The translations under genes were made by a program, and so were the position numbers. From Diphasiastrum complanatum (taxonomy: Eukaryota; Streptophyta; Lycopodiopsida; Lycopodiales; Lycopodiaceae): a DNA stretch of 64,000 nucleotides. Under the pieces are notes generated by a model, which saw only the letters and a program-made list of their open reading frames with translations, made no database searches and had not been told where the DNA came from. Below are positions 1 to 9,822 of the stretch, piece after piece (position 1 is the first letter of the stretch; each line of letters begins with the position of its first letter). The stretch spans positions 47,612,458 to 47,676,457 of the forward strand of contig CM055103.1 in NCBI GenBank assembly GCA_029204225.1, given 5' to 3'.

Positions 1-1103
1 GGTTGCATTTACCCAAGTCCTACAATCTATACAAATCCTCGTCACAATTCCACCTCAACTTGTGCCTTAAGAATGTAGAGGTTGCATATAACTAGGTCCA
101 CCTCCAATTTAAAAAGATCTTCACCACAACTCAACCTCGAGTTGTGACATAGGAGTTCATTATTCACTCTTATAAGTCAAATTTTAAAAGTTTCTTTATT
201 CGAATATTCCTCAACTCGGATGATTGGAACCATAATTTTTGTGTTTTAATGTCTCAAAAGGTAGGGGATGCTTGAGGTATCCTAACTAGGATATGCTATG
301 GTGAGGAAAAATCATAAGATGAACTATTATGTAGAATCTTTTATTTTGTTTTTTTCTTGTTCATATTTTGTGCTTAATCAAGAATAGTGGATAACCAAGA
401 ACTTCTTTAAAAGCGTAAATAATATTTTTAAAGTGTAGAGAATGCAGTTGGGCAACATCACTATGATTGTCATCTCAAAACTAGTAGTCAAACTCTTATT
501 GTATTGAAAAGGAACATTGTTTTGAAGGATTAAAATTGTCCCTTCTACAACTCTAGTGTTAAGCATCATAGTTTTGAAACATATTATTTTTGGTGGTTCC
601 TTTGGTATCTTATTTGAAAATGGATTGCCCTACCATTGTTGCTATGTTTTGTCATAGGTATGCAACTGCTATGTTTTTGGGCTCGAAGCATATGCCTACT
701 ACACCCTCGCTACACAAGTTGTGTACCAATAATATACATGTAATCTCAAACTATGGATTGGTAGTAGGCATTCACTACTATGTGTAGCACGCACATATGT
801 TGCGAGTTGATAGTGGGCATTTCTAGTGCACATATTGACTTATTTATAAGATACACGTGAAATCAAATGTTTGAATTTTACAGAGACTATACTAAGTCCT
901 TACCTATCAAAAAATTTCAAAATAATGACCTTACATTAACACAACCTTCCACATCGAAGGGTTGTTTAAATGACACAATCTGTGAGCTAGCCATACTTTG
1001 GCTACCGCCCTCCATGGAAAGGCCTTGGAGTATACCACTCCCCCCAAAAATTTACAAATTACAATTTGTAGGTATGCAACATGCATTTGCTACTAACACA
1101 TTT
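1..1103. other. AT-rich intergenic, no gene seen
   Basis: No ORF with recognisable protein motifs occurs here. The only structure noted is a pair of short inverted repeats close to the right end: TACAAATT/AATTTGTA near 1052-1069, and TGCATTTGC/GCAAATGCA at about 1082-1120. The right arm of the second pair overlaps the left target duplication of the SINE that follows. The short ORFs in this stretch have no family resemblance and look like chance. Confidence 0.6.
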
Positions 1104-1215
1104 CATAATCAGCAAATGCAAGGGTTTGCTAAATTGGTTAGCTTGGCATCCAAAGTTTCTTTGGTCCCAAGTTCAAGCCCCCTTGGAAACCAAGATGCAT
1201 AATCAGCAAATGCAA
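1104..1215 (+). mobile_element. 76-bp tRNA-like SINE copy (copy A) with 18-bp target-site duplication
   Basis: A perfect 18-bp direct repeat (cataatcagcaaatgcaa) lies at 1104-1121 and 1198-1215 and brackets a 76-bp insert at 1122-1197. The insert has degenerate RNA polymerase III boxes: A-box-like TTGCTAAATTGG and B-box-like AGTTCAAGCC, about 30 bp apart. It ends in a small hairpin, CTTGG-aaa-CCAAG. The same sequence occurs on the opposite strand at 37610-37727 with intact boxes and its own, different duplication. Precise duplications plus pol III boxes indicate LINE-mobilised retroposition of a tRNA-derived unit. The boxes of this copy have decayed, so it is probably old and inactive. Confidence 0.8.
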
Positions 1216-1585
1216 AGCTTTTGTGGATGTGGCACACTCTCGTTCGTTGAGGGCAAAGGCGCTACACACTCTATAGCAAGGGCTTTTCTTAAAAACAAAT
1301 GAAACGTCGCTCCACCACTTGTCAATCATGTCTAGTACGTGTTGGGACCATGGCATATTCAGCTCACTCCTAGAGGATACTGCTCAGAGTGCACGTGTGC
1401 CTCCAATAACACAGAGGCACCTACAAATTCGGTACACATACCTCTTGTGGAGTTTATTCTATGTATATTGGATGTTAGTGTGATATGCTAAGTGCTTGTA
1501 GTTGTGATTAAAATGTATGTCCATGCTCTTTCCCTCTTTTGAGTGATTTGAGGAAGTAATAGGTAAAGTTTAAAGGCTTCATGTG

Positions 1586-1594
1586 TATAAATAG
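1586..1594 (+). promoter_or_regulatory. TATA box of the DGAT1 gene
   Basis: TATAAATAG is a near-ideal plant TATA box 185-193 bp upstream of the first ATG of the acyltransferase gene. By the usual TATA spacing, transcription would start near 1615-1625 and give a leader of about 160 nt. Between 1216 and 1585 I see no gene or element. The inferred leader has a single upstream ATG, listed separately. Confidence 0.55.
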
Positions 1595-1688
1595 ATAGTG
1601 TTAGTTCAAACCTAACCACTTCAATTTAATAAAAAGGTACCACCTGCCATTTGGCCTCTCAAATTTCATTCATTCGTGTTGGCGTTTT

Positions 1689-1694
1689 ATGTGA
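1689..1694 (+). promoter_or_regulatory. Start-stop uORF (ATG-TGA) in the DGAT1 leader
   Basis: Within the inferred leader the only ATG before the main start is immediately followed by TGA, making a minimal two-codon uORF 85 nt upstream of the main ATG. Such AUG-stop elements can stall ribosomes and lower expression of the main ORF in plants. Whether it acts here depends on the true transcription start, which is inferred only from the TATA box. Confidence 0.4.
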
Positions 1695-1778
1695 ACATAT
1701 ATATCGCCTTCTTTTCTTTGCTTTGCTACGAGAAATTGCTGCTGTTCCTTCGGTTTGATCCTGCAGCTGAAGCTGGCG

Positions 1779-3749
1779 ATGGCGATGGCGATGGCGATGG
1801 CGATGGAGGAATTGCAGGTGCTAAGAGAAGAAAAGAAGCAATTGCTGGGTAGTGTGCAACATCTGAGGGAGCTGGTTGCACAGACAACAGCAGAGAGTTT
1901 CGTTCGATGCGGCAATCTGTACAAACACAACCCAATTCTTTGCTCCTCGGAGAAGCAATGGGAGCTTCGTTTCTTTGCTCTCACCACCAAAACCCTATCG
2001 TTCTGGGAATCGGAAGCGAGAGCAGGCAGCGGCCATGCATTGGGCAGATATGCGCTGGATCGTTGGGTGATTCGGTTGAAAGAGGTGCATGATGGAAATT
2101 ATGAGGTGTTCACAATTGAGGACGGTGCGGGGGATGTTGTTTTGCGCCTCAGTGGAGGGCCTGAAGGTGAAGCCGGTAGCTGGGTGAATGCTTTGCAGCT
2201 GCTTGGCTGTAAGCTAGTTTCTGAGCTTCCAAAACCGGCATGCAATACTACACAGGAGTCTGATTCGTCTTCTGAAGTGACATCTGTAGGTGAGGTTAGC
2301 TTCTCAGAGGATGATCTTAACAGCAGCTCCGACAAGACAGCTGGATTGCGTCAAAGGAAGGGCGGGGCATCAAAGCAATTAAGCCCTTCAAAGAAAGAAA
2401 CTCTTTCTTCTCACAATGGTAAGAGCTCATCAATCCAAGATGGTGACTATTCCCAAGCAAGCATGAAGTATACTCTGCGCCCATCATCTCTTGCACATAC
2501 GAAGCCAAAAGAAAGCCCTCTCAGCTCCGATGCAATTTTTAAACAGAGCCATGCGGGGCTTTTCAACCTCTGCATAGTGGTGTTAGTGGCCGTGAACAGC
2601 AGGTTAATCATAGAAAATATCATGAAATATGGGCTGCTCATACAATCTGGGTTCTGGTTCAGCTCTAAGTCTGCGAAAGATTGGCCTCTGCTTATGTGTG
2701 GCTTGACCCTTTCGATCTGTCCCTTCGTAGCTTATCTTACAGAAAAGCTAAAAGCTCATGCATTCATCTCAGAACGCGTCCTCGTGTTGCTGCACTTCAT
2801 CAACTGCACAGTGGAGATCGCTTATCCTATGTATGTGATTGGAAGAGTGAATTCAGAGCTTCTGCCTGGTTTTCTTCTGATGGAAATTGCAATCACGGGT
2901 TGGTTGAAGCTTGTGTCGTATGCACACGCAAATGCAGACCTAAGATTACTAGCTCTGGCTGGTGAGAAACCTGAGGCACCCACCAATCCACCGTTGATAG
3001 AATATCCCCAAAACATCACCCTGGCAAACATGGCTTATTTTATTGTGGCTCCCACGCTCTGCTACCAACCCAGCTACCCGCAATCTCCAACTCTCAGAAA
3101 GGGCTGGGTTCTTAGACAATTGGGCAAGCTGATTGTGTTTACAAGTCTGATGGGCTTTATGATAGAACAATACATAAACCCCACAATCAGAAATTCTCAG
3201 CATCCTTTGAAGGGAAATTATCTTTATGCTATTGAGAGAGTTTTGAAGCTGTCAATTCCAGTGCTTTATGTTTGGCTTTGCATGTTTTATTGTTTCTTCC
3301 ATTTGTGGTTCAACATAGTGGCAGAAATAACATATTTTGGGGATCGAGAGTTTTACAAAGATTGGTGGAATGCAAAAACCATAGAAGAGTATTGGAGGAT
3401 GTGGAATATGCCTGTCCACAAGTGGCTTGTTCGCCATGTATATTTTCCATGCATACGCCACGGAGCATCTAAGCATGTGGCTTCTGTAGTCACATTTGCA
3501 ATATCTGCAATCTTTCATGAAATCTGCATTGGAACTCCTTGTCATATGTTTAGGGCCTGGGCATTTCTTGGAATCATGCTCCAAGTTCCCTTGATTGTCC
3601 TTACAAACTGGCTTCAAAGGAAGTTTCAGAGTTCTATAGTTGGCAACATGATCTTTTGGTTTTTCTTTTGCATTGTTGGACAGCCCATGTGTGTCTTGCT
3701 ATATTACCATGATGTGGTGAATCAGCAGCAACTGCCAGTTGCTAGTTAG
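1779..3749 (+). CDS. DGAT1: PH-domain diacylglycerol O-acyltransferase 1 (MBOAT family), intronless
   Basis: This enzyme would transfer an acyl group from acyl-CoA to diacylglycerol in the ER membrane, the last step of triacylglycerol synthesis. The protein is 656 aa from the first ATG, longer than the roughly 500-aa flowering-plant enzyme. Residues 10-35 form a short Glu/Lys/Leu-rich helix. Residues about 41-146 form a pleckstrin-homology fold ending in the typical W-x-x-A-L helix (GSWVNALQLL). A Ser-rich linker follows, then the MBOAT core from about residue 257 with multiple membrane segments. DGAT1 hallmarks are present: SHAGLFNLCIVVLVAVNSR near 259, FYKDWWN at 525-531, Asn543 in WNMPVHKW, and catalytic His580 in FHE. 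There are no introns and no internal stops. The start is set at 1779 because an upstream TTG (1755) is not a likely plant start; five in-frame ATGs occur within a GCGATG repeat. PH-DGAT1 proteins are known from algae. The intronless structure suggests an old retrogene or a lineage with intron loss. Confidence 0.93.
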   Translation: MAMAMAMAMEELQVLREEKKQLLGSVQHLRELVAQTTAESFVRCGNLYKHNPILCSSEKQWELRFFALTTKTLSFWESEARAGSGHALGRYALDRWVIRLKEVHDGNYEVFTIEDGAGDVVLRLSGGPEGEAGSWVNALQLLGCKLVSELPKPACNTTQESDSSSEVTSVGEVSFSEDDLNSSSDKTAGLRQRKGGASKQLSPSKKETLSSHNGKSSSIQDGDYSQASMKYTLRPSSLAHTKPKESPLSSDAIFKQSHAGLFNLCIVVLVAVNSRLIIENIMKYGLLIQSGFWFSSKSAKDWPLLMCGLTLSICPFVAYLTEKLKAHAFISERVLVLLHFINCTVEIAYPMYVIGRVNSELLPGFLLMEIAITGWLKLVSYAHANADLRLLALAGEKPEAPTNPPLIEYPQNITLANMAYFIVAPTLCYQPSYPQSPTLRKGWVLRQLGKLIVFTSLMGFMIEQYINPTIRNSQHPLKGNYLYAIERVLKLSIPVLYVWLCMFYCFFHLWFNIVAEITYFGDREFYKDWWNAKTIEEYWRMWNMPVHKWLVRHVYFPCIRHGASKHVASVVTFAISAIFHEICIGTPCHMFRAWAFLGIMLQVPLIVLTNWLQRKFQSSIVGNMIFWFFFCIVGQPMCVLLYYHDVVNQQQLPVAS

Positions 3750-3980
3750 TGAACTTGAGTTTTACATTGGATAACTGCTGCACTACAGCAATGTGAGACA
3801 GAAGGTTGTAACTGATTTTTAGATCCACTCGACTTCACAGACTCTTGTGGGGTGTTTCAGTTCTCACGCACATTGATGCACAAGACAGGAGAGTACAAGA
3901 CATCTGGAAGTAGGCATGCACTTCTAAAACCTCAGTTTTCCTGTTCTGAAATTTTTTGTTCAATTTCATAGTTCAATCTG

Positions 3981-3986
3981 AATAAA
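3981..3986 (+). terminator. Candidate polyadenylation signal of DGAT1
   Basis: AATAAA lies 232 bp after the stop codon in a T-rich stretch, a normal distance for a plant 3' UTR. No poly(A) tract of the kind left by a recent retroposition is visible just downstream. Confidence 0.45.
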
Positions 3987-4812
3987 TTTGAAGATTGGCA
4001 TTCTGTTCTGAATGGAAGTTTGTTTGTAGGGAATTCATTCTGGCTCACGATATGTGGAGTTTATATGAGTTCGTTTGATTTGTTGTGGAATATGTCTTTG
4101 GCAGACTCACAGTTATTCTATATTTTCTTGTACAAGTCAATCACTCACACCTTGAGTATTACATGAGAAAAGCAACAGTTTCATTTCTAAATGTATATCT
4201 TTCTGACGAAGGTAGCAAGAAAGAAATATTGAACCACAGAAAGCTTGTGATAGTTCTTGTTTGATAACTTCATTTTGAATTTGGGACTTGCCAAGCAGTG
4301 TAGTATGAAACCAGTCTGAAACCACCCTACGGTTAAAATTAAAAAGTGCATGTGGGAAAAAATATTGTTGGTATACTGTAGGGCCTAGACATCTTTTCCT
4401 GTCCTTCACCATCTTTTATTTATTTTATTTGTTTTATGCTTCCAATATAGTGAAAATATTTTCTATTTGTAGGTGTTTACGTTATATTCAGAGGATCTAT
4501 ACATCTATACCACCTTTGAGAACTGGTAACAACGTAACAACTCACGTTGTTTATTTCCAGCGATCTAATAATATTGACTGCACTGTAATTACTGTTGGTA
4601 CCTGGTAATCAAACACATCCAACATGGCAATTGACATGGAACTGTTTGTGGTGACTGAGGTGGCAATCCTAGGCTAGTGCTTCTTGGCACACCTAGGTGC
4701 CCAGCCAAGCTATAAGTTGGAGTTTACATGATATTCAAAGAGATAGTTGACATACTGTAATAGCTTTTTATGAGTTCGTAAAATGTAGCCTCTATTCACT
4801 TGGACGTTCGTT

Positions 4813-4868
<56 letters not shown>

Positions 4869-5573
4869 CACACACATATTGTAGATGTTAATTTTTGAAT
4901 ATGTAAGCTACTTTTTCTGGTAGCACTCAGCTCTCTACACGTAGTTGAATATGTAGGATAGCTTTCAGTATGAAAACCAGCATACTTTGCCCAACAGCTA
5001 CTTCTCAATGGAGTGAGATGAAACCATCGGACTCGGAAAAATTCTCTCTATGAAAGTGAGTTTTTAGTGATGAAAAAGAAGGCAGCACAGATTTGGTTTA
5101 CATTGACTGACCCAGATGAAAAGGCACCTGACATCCTACAGAAGCTTCTTTCTAGTTTGTTTGATATCCAGGACAGTCCAAACTGGTCGAATCCAGCTTG
5201 TATTCACCAACAGTAGAATGTCATATATAATAGCACACTTAAATTTCACGCTTTTCAGATTACGAAGAGAAATGGCCACCTTGAATGTATGTCATTGTTA
5301 TATCAGGAATGGTCTAGAAAACAAGTAAATTGGTTGTATTGTATTGGGAAAAAGACTTACTCTGTCAAAAATGTTGGATGACACATTCATATGATAGTCA
5401 AAGAACATATTATGGATTGTTTCCTTGAGGCTTTCACAACAAGAAAAATCCCTATATAATTTGAAGATTTTGGTTATCCTATTCCATGCAGGAAGGCCTT
5501 ATTCCAACAAGCTGCACTGAAAAACTTTCAGCTTGGCTATCCTGAGGTATATTTTTAGCTGAAATGTCCTTTT
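3987..5573. other. Intergenic, no gene; one CT microsatellite
   Basis: No recognisable coding sequence. A minus-strand ORF at 4137-4412 (91 codons) has no family motif and is treated as chance. The stretch holds a (CT)n microsatellite at 4817-4865 and otherwise AT-rich sequence. Confidence 0.55.
4817..4865 (+). repeat. (CT)n microsatellite
   Basis: About 24 uninterrupted CT dinucleotides, followed by a short ACACAC tail. Likely length-polymorphic. Confidence 0.95.
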
Positions 5574-5765
5574 TCAAAGTGTCAAGGTCAGGTGATGGAA
5601 GTTGATTCCTCTCAAGAGATCAAAACATGGTAAGACGTTCTGAATATTTTTGTCCAGATACACCCATCTTATTTCCAGCTCCACTTCTTCGGCTTTTGTA
5701 GAGCATCTCGTGATTTGTTTAAACTCTGCATTGTAATGAGCTAGTTCTAGGGTAGATAAATTCAT
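5574..5765 (-). pseudogene. Possible retrotransposon gag scrap
   Basis: A 63-codon minus-strand reading frame contains HYNAEFKQITRCSTKAEE, which resembles the 'Y..F..L....A' core of LTR-retrotransposon gag proteins. It is short, has no zinc knuckle and no flanking pol, so only a weak assignment is possible. Confidence 0.3.
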
Positions 5766-5904
5766 GTTACAAATCTCATTCCTTACACTAAGCTTTTTGA
5801 TCAGTTTCTTGAAAATTTGTCTTTGTTTTTCACTCTATGGAACTCTCATCACAAGTTAAAATCGAATATCTTACAATAGTTTCTTGCGTGCTTATTTTAT
5901 GCAA

Positions 5905-6320
5905 AGGGATGTCTAGGCTTCATTGAAATCTATGCTTGAGATAACACATTAAGACATCTTGATTCTTTAATCGTCCCTTTAGGCCTACCGAGTAAGTGAG
6001 TCCAAGTCATCTTGTTGTTGTCCCAAATTTCCTCCATGCATTTTCATAATGCAATCCTTAAGAGCCATTCAAGGCTAATTGAGTTTTATCGTGGAAGCCA
6101 CACTTGAGCTTAAGAGTAGTATGTCTTCAATATCAAGAACACCAATACCTCCACCTTCTAGAGGCTTTGCACAATGTTTCCAAGCTAAGATCTCCCTTTT
6201 ATAAAAATCCAATAAATAGTTATTGAATTCTCTTCTTTGCAGTTTTACCATCCTTCCATTTATAAAAGTTGACAAATAAGCATAGGAGAGAGCATATGTT
6301 TGGTAATTATAATTCAAGAT
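5905..6320 (-). pseudogene. LINE reverse-transcriptase C-terminal remnant
   Basis: The minus-strand translation reads ILAWKHCAKPLEGGGIGVLD, matching the conserved 'W..vC.PK..GGLGi.d' block found downstream of the reverse transcriptase in plant L1-type LINEs. Stops and frame changes follow on both sides, and no catalytic RT motif is left. This is a decayed 5'-truncated copy, unrelated in sequence to the LINE relics further right. Confidence 0.55.
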
Positions 6321-6649
6321 TCCATTGCAAGCTCTTGATTTTTTCGTGGCACCAGCTTACCTTGATTGTAAAAGCCATGATTTACATTGTTTTAAAAGCT
6401 GACATTGTTGTTTTGAACCTTCATCAATTAGATGTCTTTAAGCACAATCACAAAATTAAAAAATGAAGAATGCTATTCACAATAGAGCTACTAATAAAGT
6501 TATTCACAAAGAACAATCTCCCTTCATAAGATGTACACCATCGGTCCATGAAACTTGCCTAAGGGCCTAAACAAATTTACTTCCACTACTAGTATAGCCT
6601 TTTATGCCTCCCTTTGAATCTTTGGTGGCAAATCAGCGATTGGTGTCTC

Positions 6650-7440
6650 AGAAGACTCTCATGGGTCATCTTCACTCTTAACTCAACTTATCAATGATTC
6701 ACCATCTGATGCAGTTCGAGCTCATCTTCTTTCATGTGTTGGTCCAGGTGCAGGGGCTTGGTTAGTTGCACGTCCAGTTCTTCCACTATTGTGACTCTCC
6801 TTTGACTTGTTTATCACTGCCCTAAATACCATATTGGAACTTCCACATCCAGTGTAAAGGGGTCTCTCTAAGTGTTCATGTGGGCATGTGTTGGATTCCT
6901 TGGGTACTCTTCTTATCCGGTGCCCCTTAGGTGGAGATCGTATAGTGTCACATGATTTCATTCATGATGTTCTTGCAGCTATTGCTTATAATAGTGGCTT
7001 CCATGTTGTGAATTTGCACTCTTGGAGATGTTGTTATTGCTAATCCCTCTCGACAGGACCTCCTTTGTCGTTCTTCCACCACGCAAAGGGTTGTCGCATC
7101 TCACGCAACTCAAGAAAAGGAGAGAGATTATAACGATTATGCATCTGGTGAAAAATTCATTCTTTTTGCTTTGGAAACATATGGATGTCTTCATAAGAAA
7201 TTTAGTGATTTTTTGTCATTGTGCGTGGAGCTTGTTGTGAAGTGCTAGGGAAAAATGTAACGTTATCATTTGTAATTGTATCTTTCTATTGTCTACGTAT
7301 TTTTGTTGCATTGCAACGTTCACAGGCACTTTCAATACTTCGACGAGCTAATTTGCAGGGGCGACGAGTTCGAAGCTTCCTGCATTACCTATTACTGCAA
7401 CTATTCTAGTTAGTGTGCTTAGCGACTTACATCAAGCAGT
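6650..7440 (+). pseudogene. RLE-type non-LTR retrotransposon C-terminus, copy 1
   Basis: Frame-shifted plus-strand translation gives GPGAGAWLVARPVLP, then FITALNTILELPHPV..., a Cys/His knuckle (CSCGHVLDSLGTLLIRC, with His replaced), SHDFIHDVLAAIAYNSGFHV, and then GDVVIANPSRQDLL and FALETYGCL. The order is that of the restriction-like endonuclease (RLE) end of R2-like LINEs: CCHC knuckle, then the RH(N)-like helix, then PD-(D/E)xK-type strands. About 30 residues carrying the endonuclease D-L-I strand are deleted relative to copy 2. Several stops and frameshifts make it non-functional. It ends near a sequence (cttacatcaagcagtagg) that is also at the end of copy 2, so the two copies face each other. 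Confidence 0.6.
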
Positions 7441-7689
7441 AGGTTTTGAGTAATTATTTTAATATTTTAAGTTTTATTTTCAATAGTCAAAGCAGGAGTT
7501 TTAACTTTAAAAATAGAGGCCAGATTCCACGAAATTTTTACTAAACTGTTGTAGTCTGTTATGAAAATTTAAACCTTCACATAAGGTCTTTAGACCCAAG
7601 CTTCACATTGATATGTCACAAAACTTCGATGCACTTCAATTCTATAAAAAAGAAAAACTTCAAGTAACTTAAGGAATAGAAGAAACTTC

Positions 7690-8880
7690 TTGTTTTTATT
7701 AATAAAAGATGGGGAAACCCATCAGAGTACAAAGGAATGCATGTAGAAAGTGTAAAGGCCATAAGGTGAATTGAGATATTGTACATCAACTATAACAAAA
7801 CAACAATCTCATAGAGTATCTATAAAAAGCCTACTGCTTGATGTAAGTCGCAAGTTTTAAGTAGTGCAAGAAGCTGTGAAATAGCCATTTTTCCAACTAC
7901 GACACGTCGAAGTATTGCAAGTGCTTGAGTGCGTTGTAAAGTGATAGAAACTCATTGACGATAATAAGCCGTAATGATAGATAAAGGTGAAGCACCACGT
8001 CCTTGGAGCTTCGCTGCAAAACCTGCACAAGATGATAGAAAATCATCGAATGTGTTAAGCAGGCACCCATATGTTTCCAAGACAAAAGGAATAAAGTATT
8101 CTCCACGAGTGCGATGTGAACAATCTCGCTCTTTATCTTGAGCTACATGAGAAGCAGTGGCACCTTGAGTAGTTGAAGCATGGTGAAGGAGGTCTGGCCG
8201 CGAAGGATCAACAACAACAACATCCCCAAGCGTGCGAATCCCCTCGCGTGAAAGAATGAGATCAACTCGACACTAAGGCGACTGTGAATCAGACACAGGC
8301 AAGATGTGGGTTTGCTCTTGGACAACATGAAAGCCACACTCATGTGCAATAGATGCCAATACATCACGAATGGAATCATGAGTTGCAGTGTGCTCTCCAC
8401 CAGAAGGACAATGCATGAGATGAGTGGCAATAGAATCAAGAGGGTGACCACAAGAACATTTTGTCAAACCTGCCAACACTGGATGAGGGAGACCCAACCT
8501 AACTTGAAGAGCAGTGACAAACAGCTCTAAAGAAAGACGCAAGTGTGGAACAACAGGGCGCATAACAAGCCAAGCACCAGCACCTGGGCCTGCACAAGAT
8601 AGAAGATGAGCTCGAGTCTCATCAGAAAGTGAATCATTGAGAAGCTGAGTGATGTGAGTGGAAGAGCTTCAAAAGATACTTTTGAAAATGAGCACGCTGA
8701 TGGCTAAGCAAAGTCTCAAAGGGAGGCAAAGAAGCTCGCACAGGTGGAGGGATGAGATCCTTGGCCGCACGAGGATGTTGTTGGAAAGGAAGAATGTTTG
8801 TTTCCACATGAGCTATTGAATCAAGAAGAATGAGCTTGTAGGAAGCTATTCATATTGTCAACTAGCCATGGAGAGATTAT
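7690..8880 (-). pseudogene. RLE-type non-LTR retrotransposon C-terminus, copy 2
   Basis: On the minus strand, from about 8880 down, one frame reads IAHVETNILPFQQHPRAAKD, then GPGAGAWLVMRPVVPHL, LGLPHPVLAGLTKCSCGHPL, HLMHCPSGGEHTATHDSIRD and FHVVQEQTHILP. After an in-frame TAG it continues CRVDLILSREGIRTLGDVVVVDPSRPDL, written here in parts as CRVDLILSREG and GDVVVVDPSRPDL. FIPFVLETYGCLL and ITAYYRQ follow, then TGA. The C-x-C...H-x4-C knuckle and the D-L-I...D-V-V-V-V-D-P strands fit a restriction-like endonuclease domain of an R2-type LINE. There is a frameshift near 8660. The 3' tail runs to about 7690, with an ATTAATAAAA motif. The upstream RT is absent, as in a 5'-truncated insertion. The exact clade is not recognised. 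Confidence 0.6.
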
Positions 8881-9275
8881 GAGCTTTATGTTAGAAATTT
8901 GCCTGCAATCAGATAACCTAGCAGATTTGCGATAAAAAGTGAGAAAAAGCCACTTTTTTAAGTTGAGCTAAAATTACAATTTCTCCACGAGATTTTGTGT
9001 TTGAACACTCTACAGACTCAGAATTAGTAGGGGGACTCTGGTCTGGGCCTCATATCAGGGTCAAATCAGTCAAAAATCAAGATTGATCAGGGCAGAAACA
9101 TCTTGGGAAGGCACGGCCGTGGATAGAGGAGGAACGACTAAGACAGGTCACACGCATGGAACATAACTGTTCATGTTGTGTGTTGAAGGGTCTAGCTGCT
9201 CGTGGAGTGCCTATTGGTACACAAGATTGATCTAAACCGTTAGATGGTGATCTAATCAAGCTAACAGTCAAGATA
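8881..9275. other. Non-coding junction between LINE copy 2 and the gypsy relic
   Basis: No protein motif is seen. The integrase of the neighbouring Ty3 element breaks off near 9290 just after its second catalytic-region strand. The sequence between that point and the LINE has no clear origin and could be LTR remnant or an older insertion site. Confidence 0.4.
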
Positions 9276-9701
9276 CTATGAGGATTGGGTCGTAGCCAAT
9301 TTGGTAAGACGGTCGACCACAACCCAAATTGCATCATGTTGTTTATTCATCCGCGGTAACCCAACCACGAAATCCATGGAAATATTATTCCATCTCTTAT
9401 CAGGGATATCCAATGGATACAACAACCTGCCAGCCTTATGGCATTCAGTTTTATTTAACTGGCATTGGTCACACTTGACCACATAAGATTCACCAAAGGG
9501 CTTGAGTTTTGGCCAATGAAAATCCCTTCGTACCAAATCCAATGTACAATGTATGTCGGGATGTCCGGCACATGGTGAGTCATGGCATTCAAAAAGAATT
9601 TTATTCTTAACAACATCCACATCAGACATACAAACCTTTCCTTTCTTGAACAAAAGTCCATTTCGGATAACAAAGTCATCAGTACCCTTTATGACCACCA
9701 T
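9276..9701 (-). pseudogene. Ty3/gypsy integrase, truncated
   Basis: The minus-strand frame carries the HHCC zinc domain (H...CAGHPDIHCTLDLVRRDFHWP...C-x2-C) followed by KRWNNISMDFVVGLPRM and WVVVDRLTKLA, which hold the first part of the DDE core. The protein stops at the TTQSS end; the D-(35)-E part and the C-terminal domain are missing. It belongs to the same minus-strand element as the RNase H, RT, protease and gag entries to its right, with RT placed before integrase as in Ty3/gypsy. Confidence 0.85.
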
Positions 9702-9822
9702 GATTATCAGTCCCGCTTGATGAAACTGCTAGAACCATATTCCAGATTGGTCCAAAATGTGGGTCTTTCTCATAAAGAACCCCTCAGGGAGTCAATATTG
9801 ATCTTAGTGAAGGAAAGTTCAT

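Noticed and set aside
1755-1778. Upstream TTG as the start of the acyltransferase frame
   Set aside because: Plant genes start at ATG; the first in-frame ATG is 1779, and a TTG start would only add eight unremarkable residues.
4137-4412. 91-codon minus-strand ORF downstream of the acyltransferase gene
   Set aside because: No family motif; overlaps the 3' flank and has no regulatory context.
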